In this document: piece by piece, positions 25,190 through 33,832 of the stretch
How the letters are laid out: each line of letters opens with the position of its first letter
Numbering within the stretch: position 1 is the first letter of the stretch
Assembly: GCA_002719335.1 (NCBI GenBank)
Contig: PBHE01000005.1
Coordinates: 12,330-59,952, forward strand
Source of the DNA: Acidimicrobiaceae bacterium
GTDB taxonomy: Bacteria; Actinomycetota; Acidimicrobiia; Acidimicrobiales; Poriferisodalaceae
Length of the DNA stretch: 47,623 bases
Reading direction: 5' to 3'
Translations under genes and position numbers: made by a program
The notes under the pieces: model-generated
Told to the model about the DNA's origin: nothing
Seen by the model: the letters and a program-made list of their open reading frames with translations, nothing else
Database searches by the model: none

Positions 25190-26602
25190 TCAGCCATTAG
25201 CTCGCGCGAAATCAAGAGATGAGCCCAACTTCGATAACGCCGCTTTCCACTTTTCTAATTCCAAAGCGTCTTGATGTGTTGCTGCTGCTTCCGATGTCGC
25301 GTCGTGAATCTGGCCTGCCCATTGCTTAAGAATGGCTCCGGTGCTTTCTGCCGAGAAAGGACCTTCCAGAAACGCGGCCCGAATTGCCTCGCTTTCGTCT
25401 ACAAACGTGGTCCACGTGCCGATCAACCGATCACACGTGGCGGACCATTGAGGAATATTCCATTGGCCGTATGGGAACGGCCGACAGTCGTTCGTAATTT
25501 CGCCCCACTTGTCGGCGATTGGGGTGACGGGGTTGGCGTCCGACACGATATTGGCGAAGGCGCTGTCAAGGTCCCAGGGAATCAGGTGAAGGCGGCCCAT
25601 AGCGGGCTCTTCGTACCAGTAGAAATTGTGGTTGTTGCAGCCGTCGAAGCAGTACCAATGTAAAGGGCCGTCATCGTTTCGGATGGCTCTATCGACAACA
25701 GCCCACCGAATTATTTCTTCGACGTCCATCCACTTTGCAACTATTTCAGGCAATTCGTTCTTCTCCGCCGCTGCCAGTTCTTCAGAGAAGGCAAGGATGT
25801 AATCGACTGTCACCTCGTCCTCTTCATTTGTCTTCAAGGCATCCCTGAACTCAGATCGTTTGCGGGCAGAGCCCTGGTGATTCAGAGGCCACACCTCCTT
25901 GTACAGATTCCCGTCTCCATCATCAAATTGTCGATCCACGAACCTTCCGTCGATCTGCTCAACAAACGAATACAGACCTACGTAATTACCGTTGATCACT
26001 AGGCGAGCGTGAGTTGCTCGCGGTGCCGGAACTCCCATCTTTCTGAAAAGCCAATATCCGAGTCGCTCATGCATTTGAGTCGGATCAAGGTTCATGGAAT
26101 GGAATTGAAGCTTTTTCACTCCCCAAAAAGTTCGCGAGCTGTCTTCCCAGTTGATCTTGACCTTCATCGAAAGTTTGGTGCAGGTCTTTGCTCCATCAGG
26201 TTCGAAAAGACTTCCACCAGCAAGGCATCCGACCCAAGCCCCGATTGATCCCTTATATCGGATGCCAACGGGACTAATGGTTTCGCCTTCAAAGGTAAGG
26301 CTTCCTTCCACATATTCTTCTTCACTGGGGTCGTCGTTGATCTCAGCGAAAGCCGCGTCTGAAATGGTGAGTTCAAAGGTATGGAGTAATTCTTGATCGT
26401 AGAGATAATCAGATAACCCGCTTTGCCAATTCGGGGAGGGAATCTCGACCGGGGCACCGACCGTGGTTACCGTTGGGTCCTCTTCGCCGATTTCGACTTC
26501 GCCTACTACCTTCTCAGAAGTCGTTGGGCTTGAACTGTCCGCAGCGACGCAACCTGAGGCCAGCACTGCCAGCAGCACAAAAACGTATTCCCGTCTCATC
26601 AC
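25190..26602 (-). CDS. CotH-kinase-family lipoprotein
   Basis: 470 aa. A lipoprotein signal peptide with lipobox LASGC lies at residues 14-18, followed by a Ser/Thr-rich linker. LHTFELTISDAAFAEI begins the CotH domain; WGVKKLQFHSMNLDPTQMHERLGYWLFRKMGVPAPRA and NGNYVGLYSFVEQIDGRFV are hallmark segments, and WDLDSAF carries the metal-binding Asp pair. CotH proteins are atypical secreted protein kinases. GTG 26602 and ATG 26599 are alternative starts; TATAAG lies 6 nt before the GTG. Confidence 0.86.
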   Translation of the reverse strand: MMRREYVFVLLAVLASGCVAADSSSPTTSEKVVGEVEIGEEDPTVTTVGAPVEIPSPNWQSGLSDYLYDQELLHTFELTISDAAFAEINDDPSEEEYVEGSLTFEGETISPVGIRYKGSIGAWVGCLAGGSLFEPDGAKTCTKLSMKVKINWEDSSRTFWGVKKLQFHSMNLDPTQMHERLGYWLFRKMGVPAPRATHARLVINGNYVGLYSFVEQIDGRFVDRQFDDGDGNLYKEVWPLNHQGSARKRSEFRDALKTNEEDEVTVDYILAFSEELAAAEKNELPEIVAKWMDVEEIIRWAVVDRAIRNDDGPLHWYCFDGCNNHNFYWYEEPAMGRLHLIPWDLDSAFANIVSDANPVTPIADKWGEITNDCRPFPYGQWNIPQWSATCDRLIGTWTTFVDESEAIRAAFLEGPFSAESTGAILKQWAGQIHDATSEAAATHQDALELEKWKAALSKLGSSLDFARANG

Positions 26603-26732
26603 CTATGTCTTATAGCACCCTGCATCAAAGGCGGTGGACTCGTCGCCAATATGCATCAAGCGCAGATTGTCGGGTTGAGTGATTTGCTAATTATGATCAA
26701 TAGTCGTTCCTCCATTGACTGACAGGACAAAA

Positions 26733-27089
26733 ATGCCCAAAAAAGCAGCAACCAGTGGCGGTGTACTAATTGCTCTCGGCGTGATCGTCACAATCGTGTC
26801 CGACTCACAGAGTGTGACTTCACTAATTCCCGCGTTTATCGGAGCAGTGTTTCTAATTCTGGGGCTCTTAGCTCGCGCCAAACCTGATCTCAATCATCAC
26901 CTCATGCATGCCCTGGCAGCCATCGCACTTCTAGCCGTGCTGGGTAGCCTCGGTTCACTCATTAGTCGTAGCAGCACAGGTTGGGCTCTTTTCGCTCAGC
27001 TCGCCACAACCGTGATCGCAGGGTTTCTTCTCCAGCAGTCAGTGATGGCGTTTAAAAACCGTTCAAAACTCACAACTGAGGAGTCCTGA
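26733..27089 (+). CDS. Small four-helix membrane protein
   Basis: 118 aa from ATG 26733, with AGGAC upstream; a TTG at 26715 is less likely. Four hydrophobic stretches (VLIALGVIVTIVS, LIPAFIGAVFLILGLLA, HALAAIALLAVLGSLGSLI, ALFAQLATTVIAGFLL) indicate four transmembrane helices with short loops and a basic C-terminus. Family unknown. It is divergent from CotH, with about 130 bases between. Confidence 0.7.
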   Translation: MPKKAATSGGVLIALGVIVTIVSDSQSVTSLIPAFIGAVFLILGLLARAKPDLNHHLMHALAAIALLAVLGSLGSLISRSSTGWALFAQLATTVIAGFLLQQSVMAFKNRSKLTTEES

Positions 27090-27190
27090 AGTTACGCATT
27101 CGTTCAGCATGCAATTGGGTCTGTATTTCTAGTTGAACTTCTACCGAAGTTGAGTGATTCGGAGACCTTGACGAAAAGCTGCTCCAAGAT

Positions 27191-27226
27191 TCGATGCTGG
27201 CTATTGGTGCACGGAACCAGCATCGG
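27191..27226. terminator. Bidirectional terminator-like hairpin
   Basis: GATGCTGG (27193-27200) pairs perfectly with CCAGCATC (27217-27224), extended by C-G and T-G pairs. It sits 8 bases from the stop of the minus-strand ligase and between convergent genes. Confidence 0.6.
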
Positions 27227-27234
27227 TGCAGCAC

Positions 27235-28773
27235 CTAGACCTGCTTGATGTGCCCTTCCCAATGACGTGACCGTAGCTGTCTCTTAAGAATCTTACCGGT
27301 GGGGTTTCGGGGCAGTTCAGCTACAACTTCCATCGATCGTGGCAGCTTGTAACCCGCGAGGCGGCCACGACAGAACTCCATGATCATCTCCAAGTTCACC
27401 GTCGCATCTGGCTGTGTGACCATCACCGCGTGCACCCTTTCACCAAACTGTTCGTCAGGAACTCCAATCACAGCAACATCTGTAACTCCAGGGACCTCGT
27501 ACAGCAACGCTTCGACCTCAGCGGGGTAAACGTTCTCACCACCCGTCACCACCATGTCTTTAGCTCGGTCCATGATGGTCAGGTAACCCTCAGACCGCAC
27601 CGCTATGTCGCCGGTCTGGAACCACCCGTCAACTATGGCCTCTTTGGTCGCCTCGGAGTCTTCCCAATAGTGATGCAAAACCGATGGTCCTTTGGCGAGA
27701 ATTTCACCCGGCTGACCATCGACTACATCTTTCCCTTGCCGATCAACCAAACGGACTTGGAATCCAGGGTTGACACGCCCCGCGGATTGACGGTGAGGGC
27801 TAGAGGGCTCGTGATCGGCCGGCGAGAGGGTGGTAAGCGCCCCTGCCACTTCCGTCATCCCGTAAAACTGTCGAAGTCGGACCCCTGGAAAGAGAGCTTC
27901 GACTTCTCGCAAGAGCTCCGGGGCGATCGGCGATGCTCCGTAGGACATCTCGCGCATCGACGACAGATCGGGTGCGTCAACTCGGGTTCGGACAGCTTCA
28001 ACCATGGCATGGAACATCGCCGGAACCGCAGTCAGGTACACCGCTCCCACCTGTTCGATATCTTCGAGAATCGATTGTGGATTGAATCCAGCTCGAAGAT
28101 GGAGTTCGGCGCCGTTTGCAAGGCCCATCAGACTGTTTGATAATCCCGCAAGGTGAAACATGGGTGCCGCCATGATGTGGCGAGCACCGACGAACATTCC
28201 GGCGTTCTCAGCGCTATCAATCAAGGCCGACCGCGCGAGAGCCTCGTGTCTAAGGGGGATGCCTTTAGCTCGGCCAGTAGTGCCGCTAGAAAACCCGATA
28301 GCGAACACGTCACTGGGTTGAGGAGGGGGTGGAAGGTTGCCATCAACCGATTCCGTTGCATCCGGCACCCAAGTCGGCGGGCACTCCTGGTCCGGGTGTA
28401 GAGCGATGCGAATCGGAGGGAGGTTTGACGGGAGCTGATCAATTAGTTTCTGACCCGAAACGATAGCCACCGGTTGGACAAGGTCGAATAGAGGCCCATG
28501 TTCAGCCGGAGTGAGTCGCCAGTTCAACAACGCGGGAATAGCTTGTAGCCGAGCGAGGCCGAATACGTGGACTACAAACGATGTCGAATTGGTGTCTAGA
28601 ACGCCCACTACGTCGCCTCGAGTAACCCCAACAGCGTTCCACCCCAACGCACAGCGTTCGATCTGCTGCTGTAGCTCCGCGTAGGTGAGCTGATCTCCAT
28701 ACTCATCAACTAGCGCCACCGCGTCGGGATGCAGTTCAGACCTCCAGCGCAGCAGTTCATTCAAAGACAGCAC
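27235..28773 (-). CDS. Class I adenylate-forming acyl-CoA ligase
   Basis: 512 aa from GTG 28773, four bases after the stop of the monooxygenase gene; upstream in-frame codons lie inside that gene. A3-like motif FSSGTTGRAKGIPLRH, A5 YGMTEVAG, A7 WFQTGDIAV, A8 MVVTGGENVYPAEVE and the C-terminal PRNPTGKILKRQL with the catalytic Lys are all present. It would activate a carboxylic acid to its CoA thioester. It is the last gene of the minus-strand catabolic block; substrate unknown. Confidence 0.9.
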   Translation of the reverse strand: MLSLNELLRWRSELHPDAVALVDEYGDQLTYAELQQQIERCALGWNAVGVTRGDVVGVLDTNSTSFVVHVFGLARLQAIPALLNWRLTPAEHGPLFDLVQPVAIVSGQKLIDQLPSNLPPIRIALHPDQECPPTWVPDATESVDGNLPPPPQPSDVFAIGFSSGTTGRAKGIPLRHEALARSALIDSAENAGMFVGARHIMAAPMFHLAGLSNSLMGLANGAELHLRAGFNPQSILEDIEQVGAVYLTAVPAMFHAMVEAVRTRVDAPDLSSMREMSYGASPIAPELLREVEALFPGVRLRQFYGMTEVAGALTTLSPADHEPSSPHRQSAGRVNPGFQVRLVDRQGKDVVDGQPGEILAKGPSVLHHYWEDSEATKEAIVDGWFQTGDIAVRSEGYLTIMDRAKDMVVTGGENVYPAEVEALLYEVPGVTDVAVIGVPDEQFGERVHAVMVTQPDATVNLEMIMEFCRGRLAGYKLPRSMEVVAELPRNPTGKILKRQLRSRHWEGHIKQV

Positions 28774-28777
28774 AACT

Positions 28778-29905
28778 TCACTCAGCCGGATCTTGACGTG
28801 CCAGTAGCCCTTGGCCGTACGTGTCGTAGGCGACATTTGAGGCCACATGGTGCATGGCTGAACCGTGAGCGTCTCGAAAACATCGTTGAAGGACGCTGCG
28901 ATTAAAGATCGCTGCCGCTCCGGCGAAGTGATACAGCCGGCTCACAGCGTTGACGGAACTCTCCGTGCAAAAAGCGAGCATCGCAACGACCTTCTGTTCT
29001 TCTGAAGAACTCAACCCGTTGTTTCTCGCACATTGATCATCAGCAGCGGTTAGTTCTCCCAAACCAAATGCCTTGGCCGCTTCTACCTCAAGCTGCGTTT
29101 TACCCAACTCATATTGAAAAGCACCCCTGTCCGCTAAGCGGCCATCGTTGCCTCGGGATTTAGTAGTTGCATATCTGGCGGTCTCATCGATCAGGCGCTG
29201 ACAAACTCCGAGTGAAAACCCAAGATTTTCACCCGCTACATACGCCTGATAACCGAGCGTGTACATAGGGCCGCCTCGAAGCGGACTGGCCAAAGGGTCG
29301 GCTAATAGGTGGTCTGGGACAAAAACCCTGTCAAGGGTTACATCCACACTGCCTGTTCCCTTGAGAGCCATCACATCCCAGTTGTCACTGAGGGACACGT
29401 CATTAGCGCTGACGGCCGCAAGGCGCACTGAGAGGTGCTCCGTGTTCTCAACTCCAGCAAGAAAAAACCATTCAGCGTGGGCTGCGCCGCTGGCGTATCG
29501 ATAGTGCCCACTCAACTCAATGCCCCCGTCAACGACACTGAATGTGCCAGAAGGAGCGGCAACTGCTCCGAGAAATGGCACGGCGCCGGATCCAAAGACG
29601 GTGTCGATTCCTACGTCGTTCAGCTTTGCTCCGCAGATACCTGCGGCGCCGGCGTGGTTAAAGCCTGTCCACCCCGCAGTGGGGTTTGAGTAACTAAGAG
29701 CCTCGAAGTAGCGAAGTTGCGACGCCATCGGCAATTCATCGCCACCGATCTCTGATGGCACCTTCACTAGCGGCACCCGAAGTTCTCTCATCACGTCCAC
29801 AAGCGCCGGCGGCGCCGTATTGAGTAGTTCGGCCTCTTCGGCAGTCCCATCGAGTTCGCTGTGACGAGAACTGATCTCCGCCAATAGAACTTCAATCTCT
29901 CTCAT
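28778..29905 (-). CDS. Acyl-CoA dehydrogenase-fold flavin monooxygenase (HsaA/DszC type)
   Basis: 375 aa from ATG 29905 (GGAG six bases upstream). It has the acyl-CoA dehydrogenase fold, but the middle region (LSGHYRYASGAAHAEWFFLAGV) and the C-terminal RDAHGSAMHHVAS with paired His follow the two-component FMNH2- or FADH2-dependent monooxygenases such as HsaA, DszC and IndA. These hydroxylate aromatic or sulfur compounds and need a separate flavin reductase, not seen in this block. It also resembles reductive-type acyl-CoA dehydrogenases; the assignment is moderately firm. Confidence 0.75.
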   Translation of the reverse strand: MREIEVLLAEISSRHSELDGTAEEAELLNTAPPALVDVMRELRVPLVKVPSEIGGDELPMASQLRYFEALSYSNPTAGWTGFNHAGAAGICGAKLNDVGIDTVFGSGAVPFLGAVAAPSGTFSVVDGGIELSGHYRYASGAAHAEWFFLAGVENTEHLSVRLAAVSANDVSLSDNWDVMALKGTGSVDVTLDRVFVPDHLLADPLASPLRGGPMYTLGYQAYVAGENLGFSLGVCQRLIDETARYATTKSRGNDGRLADRGAFQYELGKTQLEVEAAKAFGLGELTAADDQCARNNGLSSSEEQKVVAMLAFCTESSVNAVSRLYHFAGAAAIFNRSVLQRCFRDAHGSAMHHVASNVAYDTYGQGLLARQDPAE

Positions 29906-30067
29906 CGCCAACTCCGTCTCAAAGGCTGTCCCCCCACAACTTCTCTCATTTTCAGATCAGCCTTCGGGATCGTTTTGAGTTTTACCCAACGGCCTAAGAA
30001 ACTCAACTCGATGCGGCTGGGCGGCGTTGACTAGAGGAGCTTCGACGGGGCACTGCGAACTGATGTT

Positions 30068-30982
30068 TTAGGTCAGCCACTCGATAAGGGCGGCGACAAC
30101 GTCTTCACCGCGATCGTCTTGTAAGAAATGGCCACCCGGCTGAAACTCCTGGTGCGGTTGTCCGCTGGCCCCGGGCACTCGGTCAACGAATTCATTATGG
30201 AGGTGACCTAGGACCCGGTCGTCAGGGCACCACAAGGTCAAAAATGGCTTTTCCCATCGGTCAAGCACTTCCCAAGCAGCGAGGTTTTCGTTCACGCCGC
30301 CATGGCTGGGGGTGATTGGCACCAACGTTGGGAACTGGCGAGCCCCAGCCATGTGCGACTCGTCAGGAAACGGAGCACGGTACCCGTCCATCTCCGCTTC
30401 AGTAAGCTCTCGCGCTGCAGTTGCATGTTGGAGCATCGCCCCGGCGTCCATGAACTGCATACTCTGCGACTGCTGGAGCCATTTGTCGAAGCCAGCGCCA
30501 ATCGATTCTCCTATAGGAAGTCCCGTATTGCCGATAGCAATCCGTCCGAATCGGTCTTGCTCTTCCGCGGCCACTCGTAAGCCAATCAAACCCCCCCAGT
30601 CTTGTGCGAACAGGACTGATTCACGGAGGCCGATCACGTTGAGGAATTCCTTTAGCCAAGCCACGTGTTGCGCATAGGAATAAGCAGATCGATCGGTTGG
30701 TTTGTCAGAGCGACCAAAGCCAATCAGATCGGGAACCACACAACGGAACCCTGCGTCTACAAGCGGGGGGATCATCCTCCGATACAAATATCCCCAAGTT
30801 GGCTCCCCGTGAAGGAGCAAAATGGGGACACCGGCGTCAGGTCCAACGTCTACGTAGGCCATCCGAAGTCCGTCAACTTCGACGTAGCTCGCTTCGTAGT
30901 CGAAGTCAGCCAGCGATGCGAATCGTTCGTCTGGAGTCCGGACAAACTCTGTTCCGTTGCGTGAGGTCATGCTCTGTGACAT
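30068..30982 (-). CDS. Haloalkane dehalogenase-like alpha/beta hydrolase
   Basis: 304 aa. LLLHGEPTWGYLYR is the oxyanion region of haloalkane dehalogenase subfamily I, and nucleophile D128 followed by W129 (FAQDWGG) matches the DhlA Asp124-Trp125 pair. A catalytic acid candidate is D255 (CPDD) and the base is H285 (GGHFLQDD). It would release halide from a haloalkane giving an alcohol. The start ATG is preceded by TAATGT at 7 nt. Epoxide hydrolase or ester hydrolase function remains possible, but HGEPTW and DW favour dehalogenase. Confidence 0.8.
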   Translation of the reverse strand: MSQSMTSRNGTEFVRTPDERFASLADFDYEASYVEVDGLRMAYVDVGPDAGVPILLLHGEPTWGYLYRRMIPPLVDAGFRCVVPDLIGFGRSDKPTDRSAYSYAQHVAWLKEFLNVIGLRESVLFAQDWGGLIGLRVAAEEQDRFGRIAIGNTGLPIGESIGAGFDKWLQQSQSMQFMDAGAMLQHATAARELTEAEMDGYRAPFPDESHMAGARQFPTLVPITPSHGGVNENLAAWEVLDRWEKPFLTLWCPDDRVLGHLHNEFVDRVPGASGQPHQEFQPGGHFLQDDRGEDVVAALIEWLT

Positions 30983-30989
30983 AAACCGA

Positions 30990-30995
30990 ACATTA
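30990..30995 (-). promoter_or_regulatory. Leaderless -10 box (TAATGT)
   Basis: On the minus strand TAATGT ends 7 nt before ATG 30982. Confidence 0.45.
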
Positions 30996-31045
30996 ACTTT
31001 GGGAGAGGCAGATTTCCTGTTAGCTGAAGGTAAGAGTTGCGGCCG

Positions 31046-32581
31046 TCACTTCGAGTAAGTGGCGCGCAATCGATTTTTCAGAATTTTTCCGAGTGCGTTT
31101 TTTGGCATCATCTCGACGAATTCGATGCGTCGAGGGATCTTGTATCCCCCGATCAGCTCTCGACAGTGGTCGATGATCGCCTTGCTATTCAATGAGGTTT
31201 CGGGCTTGGCTACGATCACGGCTGTGACTATTTGGCCGAGGCGTTCGTCAACTGTCCCGATAACCGCGCATTCGTGAATGTCTGGATGTTGGTAGAGCGC
31301 TGTTTCCACTTCGGAGGAGTAGACGTTTTCGCCCCCACTGATGATCAAATCCTTTTCTCGGTCGATGAGATAGACGTATCCGTCGTCGTCTATCCGAGCA
31401 ATGTCTCCAGTACGTAGCCAACCGTTACTCAATGCTGCTGCTGTTTCTTCGGCCATGTTGAGGTAGCCCTTAGTGATGTTGGGGCCGCGCGCATGGAGGA
31501 CACCTGTCTCCCCTGGTGCCAAGTCGTCGCCTTCGGAATTGCTCACCTTGAGATCGACAAGGCAATTTGGTTTGCCGACTGAGGCAAGCGTGGGTGAGTC
31601 GTGTTCGATGGCTCGCTGAAATTCGGCGGGATCGAACACTGTTAGGGCGGGTGAGGTTTCGGTGAGGCCATAACAGTTGAACAGTTGCGTGTGCGGGAAG
31701 CCTTGGGCTGTGCGCCTGATCCACGCCGGATCCATGGGTGATGCTCCAAAGCCCATGAGTCTGAGCGACCTTGTGTTCGCGGACTCCAATACTGGATCGG
31801 TGAGGGTCATCATGAGCATTGTGGGAACTGCGATTGTCATCGTGACTTGGTGTTCTAACACTGCATCCAGGAAAGCTGCTGGTGAAAATGCTGGAACGTA
31901 GACGTGTGCCGCCCCCATCAAGATCCAACCGGTTGCTAATAGGTCAGCGGAGTGGAACATTGGCGCTAAATGTAAGTACGTGTCATCAGGTTCACCTCGC
32001 GTCGCAAGGGTGAAGCCTGCCGCGCACGACAGGATGTTGGTGTGACTCAAACGGACGCCTTTGCTGCGCCCGGTAGTGCCGCCGGTATAAAGAATGAGAG
32101 CGTCATCGTCGGGCGACACATCAGATAGGCCGACTCCTGCCGCCGTTTTAAACAACTGGTCGTAGTGCGGGATGCCGGCGCTACTTTCACCGTCAAGGCA
32201 GATCAACTTGTCGCGCCACGGTGCCAGCTCAGTCATGTCAAAGATCGGAAGAAAGTCGGCTTCAACGAAGACCACTTCGCAAGCTGAATCCTCAAGGATG
32301 TGGGCAATCTCTACTGGGGCTAGCCGCCAGTTGACGGGAACAGCAACGACACCTGCATGAAAGGCTCCCCATTTCAGTTCATCAAAACGAATCGAGTTGC
32401 GGGCATAGATGGCTACACGTTCACCTGAATTAATTCCGAGGCCACGAAGCAAGCCAGCGGCAACGGTGATTCGCTCACTGAAATCGCGCCAGGTGGTTTC
32501 ACCTTGGCGGTCGCGCGTGGCTGGCCGCTTACCAAAGTGACGTCCGACACGGACCATCGCTTCACCCAGCGTCGGCATCAT
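31046..32581 (-). CDS. Acyl-CoA synthetase
   Basis: 511 aa, ATG with AGGA seven bases upstream. Adenylate-forming motifs LILYTGGTTGRSKGVRLSH, YGLTETSP, WLRTGDIARID, LIISGGENVYSSEVE and MPKNALGKILKNRL (catalytic Lys) are all present. It resembles medium/long-chain acyl- or aryl-CoA synthetases. It lies 40 bases after the small partner of the iron-sulfur pair. Together with the second ligase at 27235 it gives the block two CoA-activating enzymes of distinct sequence. Confidence 0.9.
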   Translation of the reverse strand: MMPTLGEAMVRVGRHFGKRPATRDRQGETTWRDFSERITVAAGLLRGLGINSGERVAIYARNSIRFDELKWGAFHAGVVAVPVNWRLAPVEIAHILEDSACEVVFVEADFLPIFDMTELAPWRDKLICLDGESSAGIPHYDQLFKTAAGVGLSDVSPDDDALILYTGGTTGRSKGVRLSHTNILSCAAGFTLATRGEPDDTYLHLAPMFHSADLLATGWILMGAAHVYVPAFSPAAFLDAVLEHQVTMTIAVPTMLMMTLTDPVLESANTRSLRLMGFGASPMDPAWIRRTAQGFPHTQLFNCYGLTETSPALTVFDPAEFQRAIEHDSPTLASVGKPNCLVDLKVSNSEGDDLAPGETGVLHARGPNITKGYLNMAEETAAALSNGWLRTGDIARIDDDGYVYLIDREKDLIISGGENVYSSEVETALYQHPDIHECAVIGTVDERLGQIVTAVIVAKPETSLNSKAIIDHCRELIGGYKIPRRIEFVEMMPKNALGKILKNRLRATYSK

Positions 32582-32621
32582 GAGCGTGTCCTTTGAATTT
32601 GTCCTCGGTCCGGACCAAGCT

Positions 32622-32978
32622 TCATCGTCGAGTTGGTGGCGGATCGCCCGTGTAGAGATTCTTCACTCCACCCTCTTGATACGAGGCTGCAGCGGCATCC
32701 TTAAAGCGAGCCGAGGCCTCGTATTCCTCTATGGGATATTCATCATGTTCGGCCACCACTCGGATCTCGGTCACGTCTCGGATGTCAAGCCCTAACCGTT
32801 CCGCTATTTCAGCGTCCGACAAACCACGTTTTCGGGTGCCATCGTTTGGCAAAAACTCGTTGATATCAACTTGATAGGAATTGGTAAGAGCCAACACTTC
32901 AGCTCTGTAGCGGTCGTAAAGGTCTGGGTCGACGACGTGGAAACCGTTGAGTTCTCCTCGCTCTATCGGGCTGCTCAT
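32622..32978 (-). CDS. Small hypothetical partner of the iron-sulfur pair
   Basis: 118 aa from ATG 32978 inside an ATGA overlap with the upstream iron-sulfur gene; the frame further upstream is not coding. LSDAEIAERLGLDIRDVTEIRVVAE has a helix-turn-helix-like pattern, but the acidic protein (ends GDPPPTRR) looks more like an enzyme subunit than a regulator. No cysteine is present. No family recognised; the tight coupling suggests it is part of the same complex. Confidence 0.6.
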   Translation of the reverse strand: MSSPIERGELNGFHVVDPDLYDRYRAEVLALTNSYQVDINEFLPNDGTRKRGLSDAEIAERLGLDIRDVTEIRVVAEHDEYPIEEYEASARFKDAAAASYQEGGVKNLYTGDPPPTRR

Positions 32979-33832
32979 ATAAGCACCCGCTGTTCCGTGC
33001 CCACCGGGCATGCACGAATACATTCGAAGCACTGCCCTTGGCTGACTCCCGAATATGTGATTGACCACATAGTTCGTGTAAAGAAACTGCCGTAAAGGAT
33101 CATCTTCCGTTTTCTGGCGTCAGGCTCGTCCAGAACTCGTTCGAGGGCGGCTTGATAGCCGGGGGTCCAGTAGTGATACACCCGGTCGCGGCATTTTTCT
33201 TCGTTATAGCGCCGTTTGATCACTAACCCTTCTTGGATTTCACCTCCCAAGCAGCCACCGTCGTCGATTGGGCAAACCGCCATGCATGGAGTTGTCCCTT
33301 TTTCATCCCACATCTCCACGCATTGTGGCGCCGGACAAGCAGCCTCTTGTAACGGCCCGTCGACTGGAAGGGGAAGCGTGGTCAAAATTACGGTTAAGTA
33401 GAGAAAGCCATAAGTAGGGTCAAGAACTGGGCCGGCCAAACTTGCACTACCTGCCCCTGACGCGATGGCTGCAGCTTTAAAATCAAGAAATGCTTTGTCG
33501 TTCTCATCTGTGGACGTCGGAACGTTGAGCGCGTAGTACCCGAAAGTATCTTCGATGTGTCGCGCGACAGAACTACCCAGCGCAGCCATTCGGTCAGCTG
33601 TGCCGACAGTTTCCATCACTTCAACCCGAGGGCTTTGCCATTCAGCGGCGCGAGGAGCGGCTCCACCGAGCACGATCATCGACTTAACGTCCGTCAATAG
33701 GTCTGATGGACGAAGGCCGGGTTCAGCGTCTTCGAGAAGAGCTGGGTCGCCTACCCTGGCAACTTCGGCGCCCCTTTTTCGGGCCATTTCAAGTAATCCA
33801 GACTTGATCGATACCCAATCCAGTTCATCCAT
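32975..33832 (-). CDS. QueG-like double iron-sulfur protein, copy B
   Basis: 285 aa from ATG 33832, which overlaps the preceding stop as TAATG. Nine cysteines at 166, 171, 183, 187, 194, 214, 268, 271 and 275 match copy A exactly with an offset of 12, including TPCMAVCPIDDGGC and QCFECIRACPVG. A GLG-type turn is replaced by ASGAGSASLAGPVLDPTYGFLYL, as in the QueG/reductive-dehalogenase iron-sulfur region. Likely binds two [4Fe-4S] clusters and forms a heterodimer with copy A. Epoxyqueuosine reductase activity is not claimed: the length is shorter and the context is catabolic. Confidence 0.75.
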   Translation of the reverse strand: MDELDWVSIKSGLLEMARKRGAEVARVGDPALLEDAEPGLRPSDLLTDVKSMIVLGGAAPRAAEWQSPRVEVMETVGTADRMAALGSSVARHIEDTFGYYALNVPTSTDENDKAFLDFKAAAIASGAGSASLAGPVLDPTYGFLYLTVILTTLPLPVDGPLQEAACPAPQCVEMWDEKGTTPCMAVCPIDDGGCLGGEIQEGLVIKRRYNEEKCRDRVYHYWTPGYQAALERVLDEPDARKRKMILYGSFFTRTMWSITYSGVSQGQCFECIRACPVGTEQRVLI

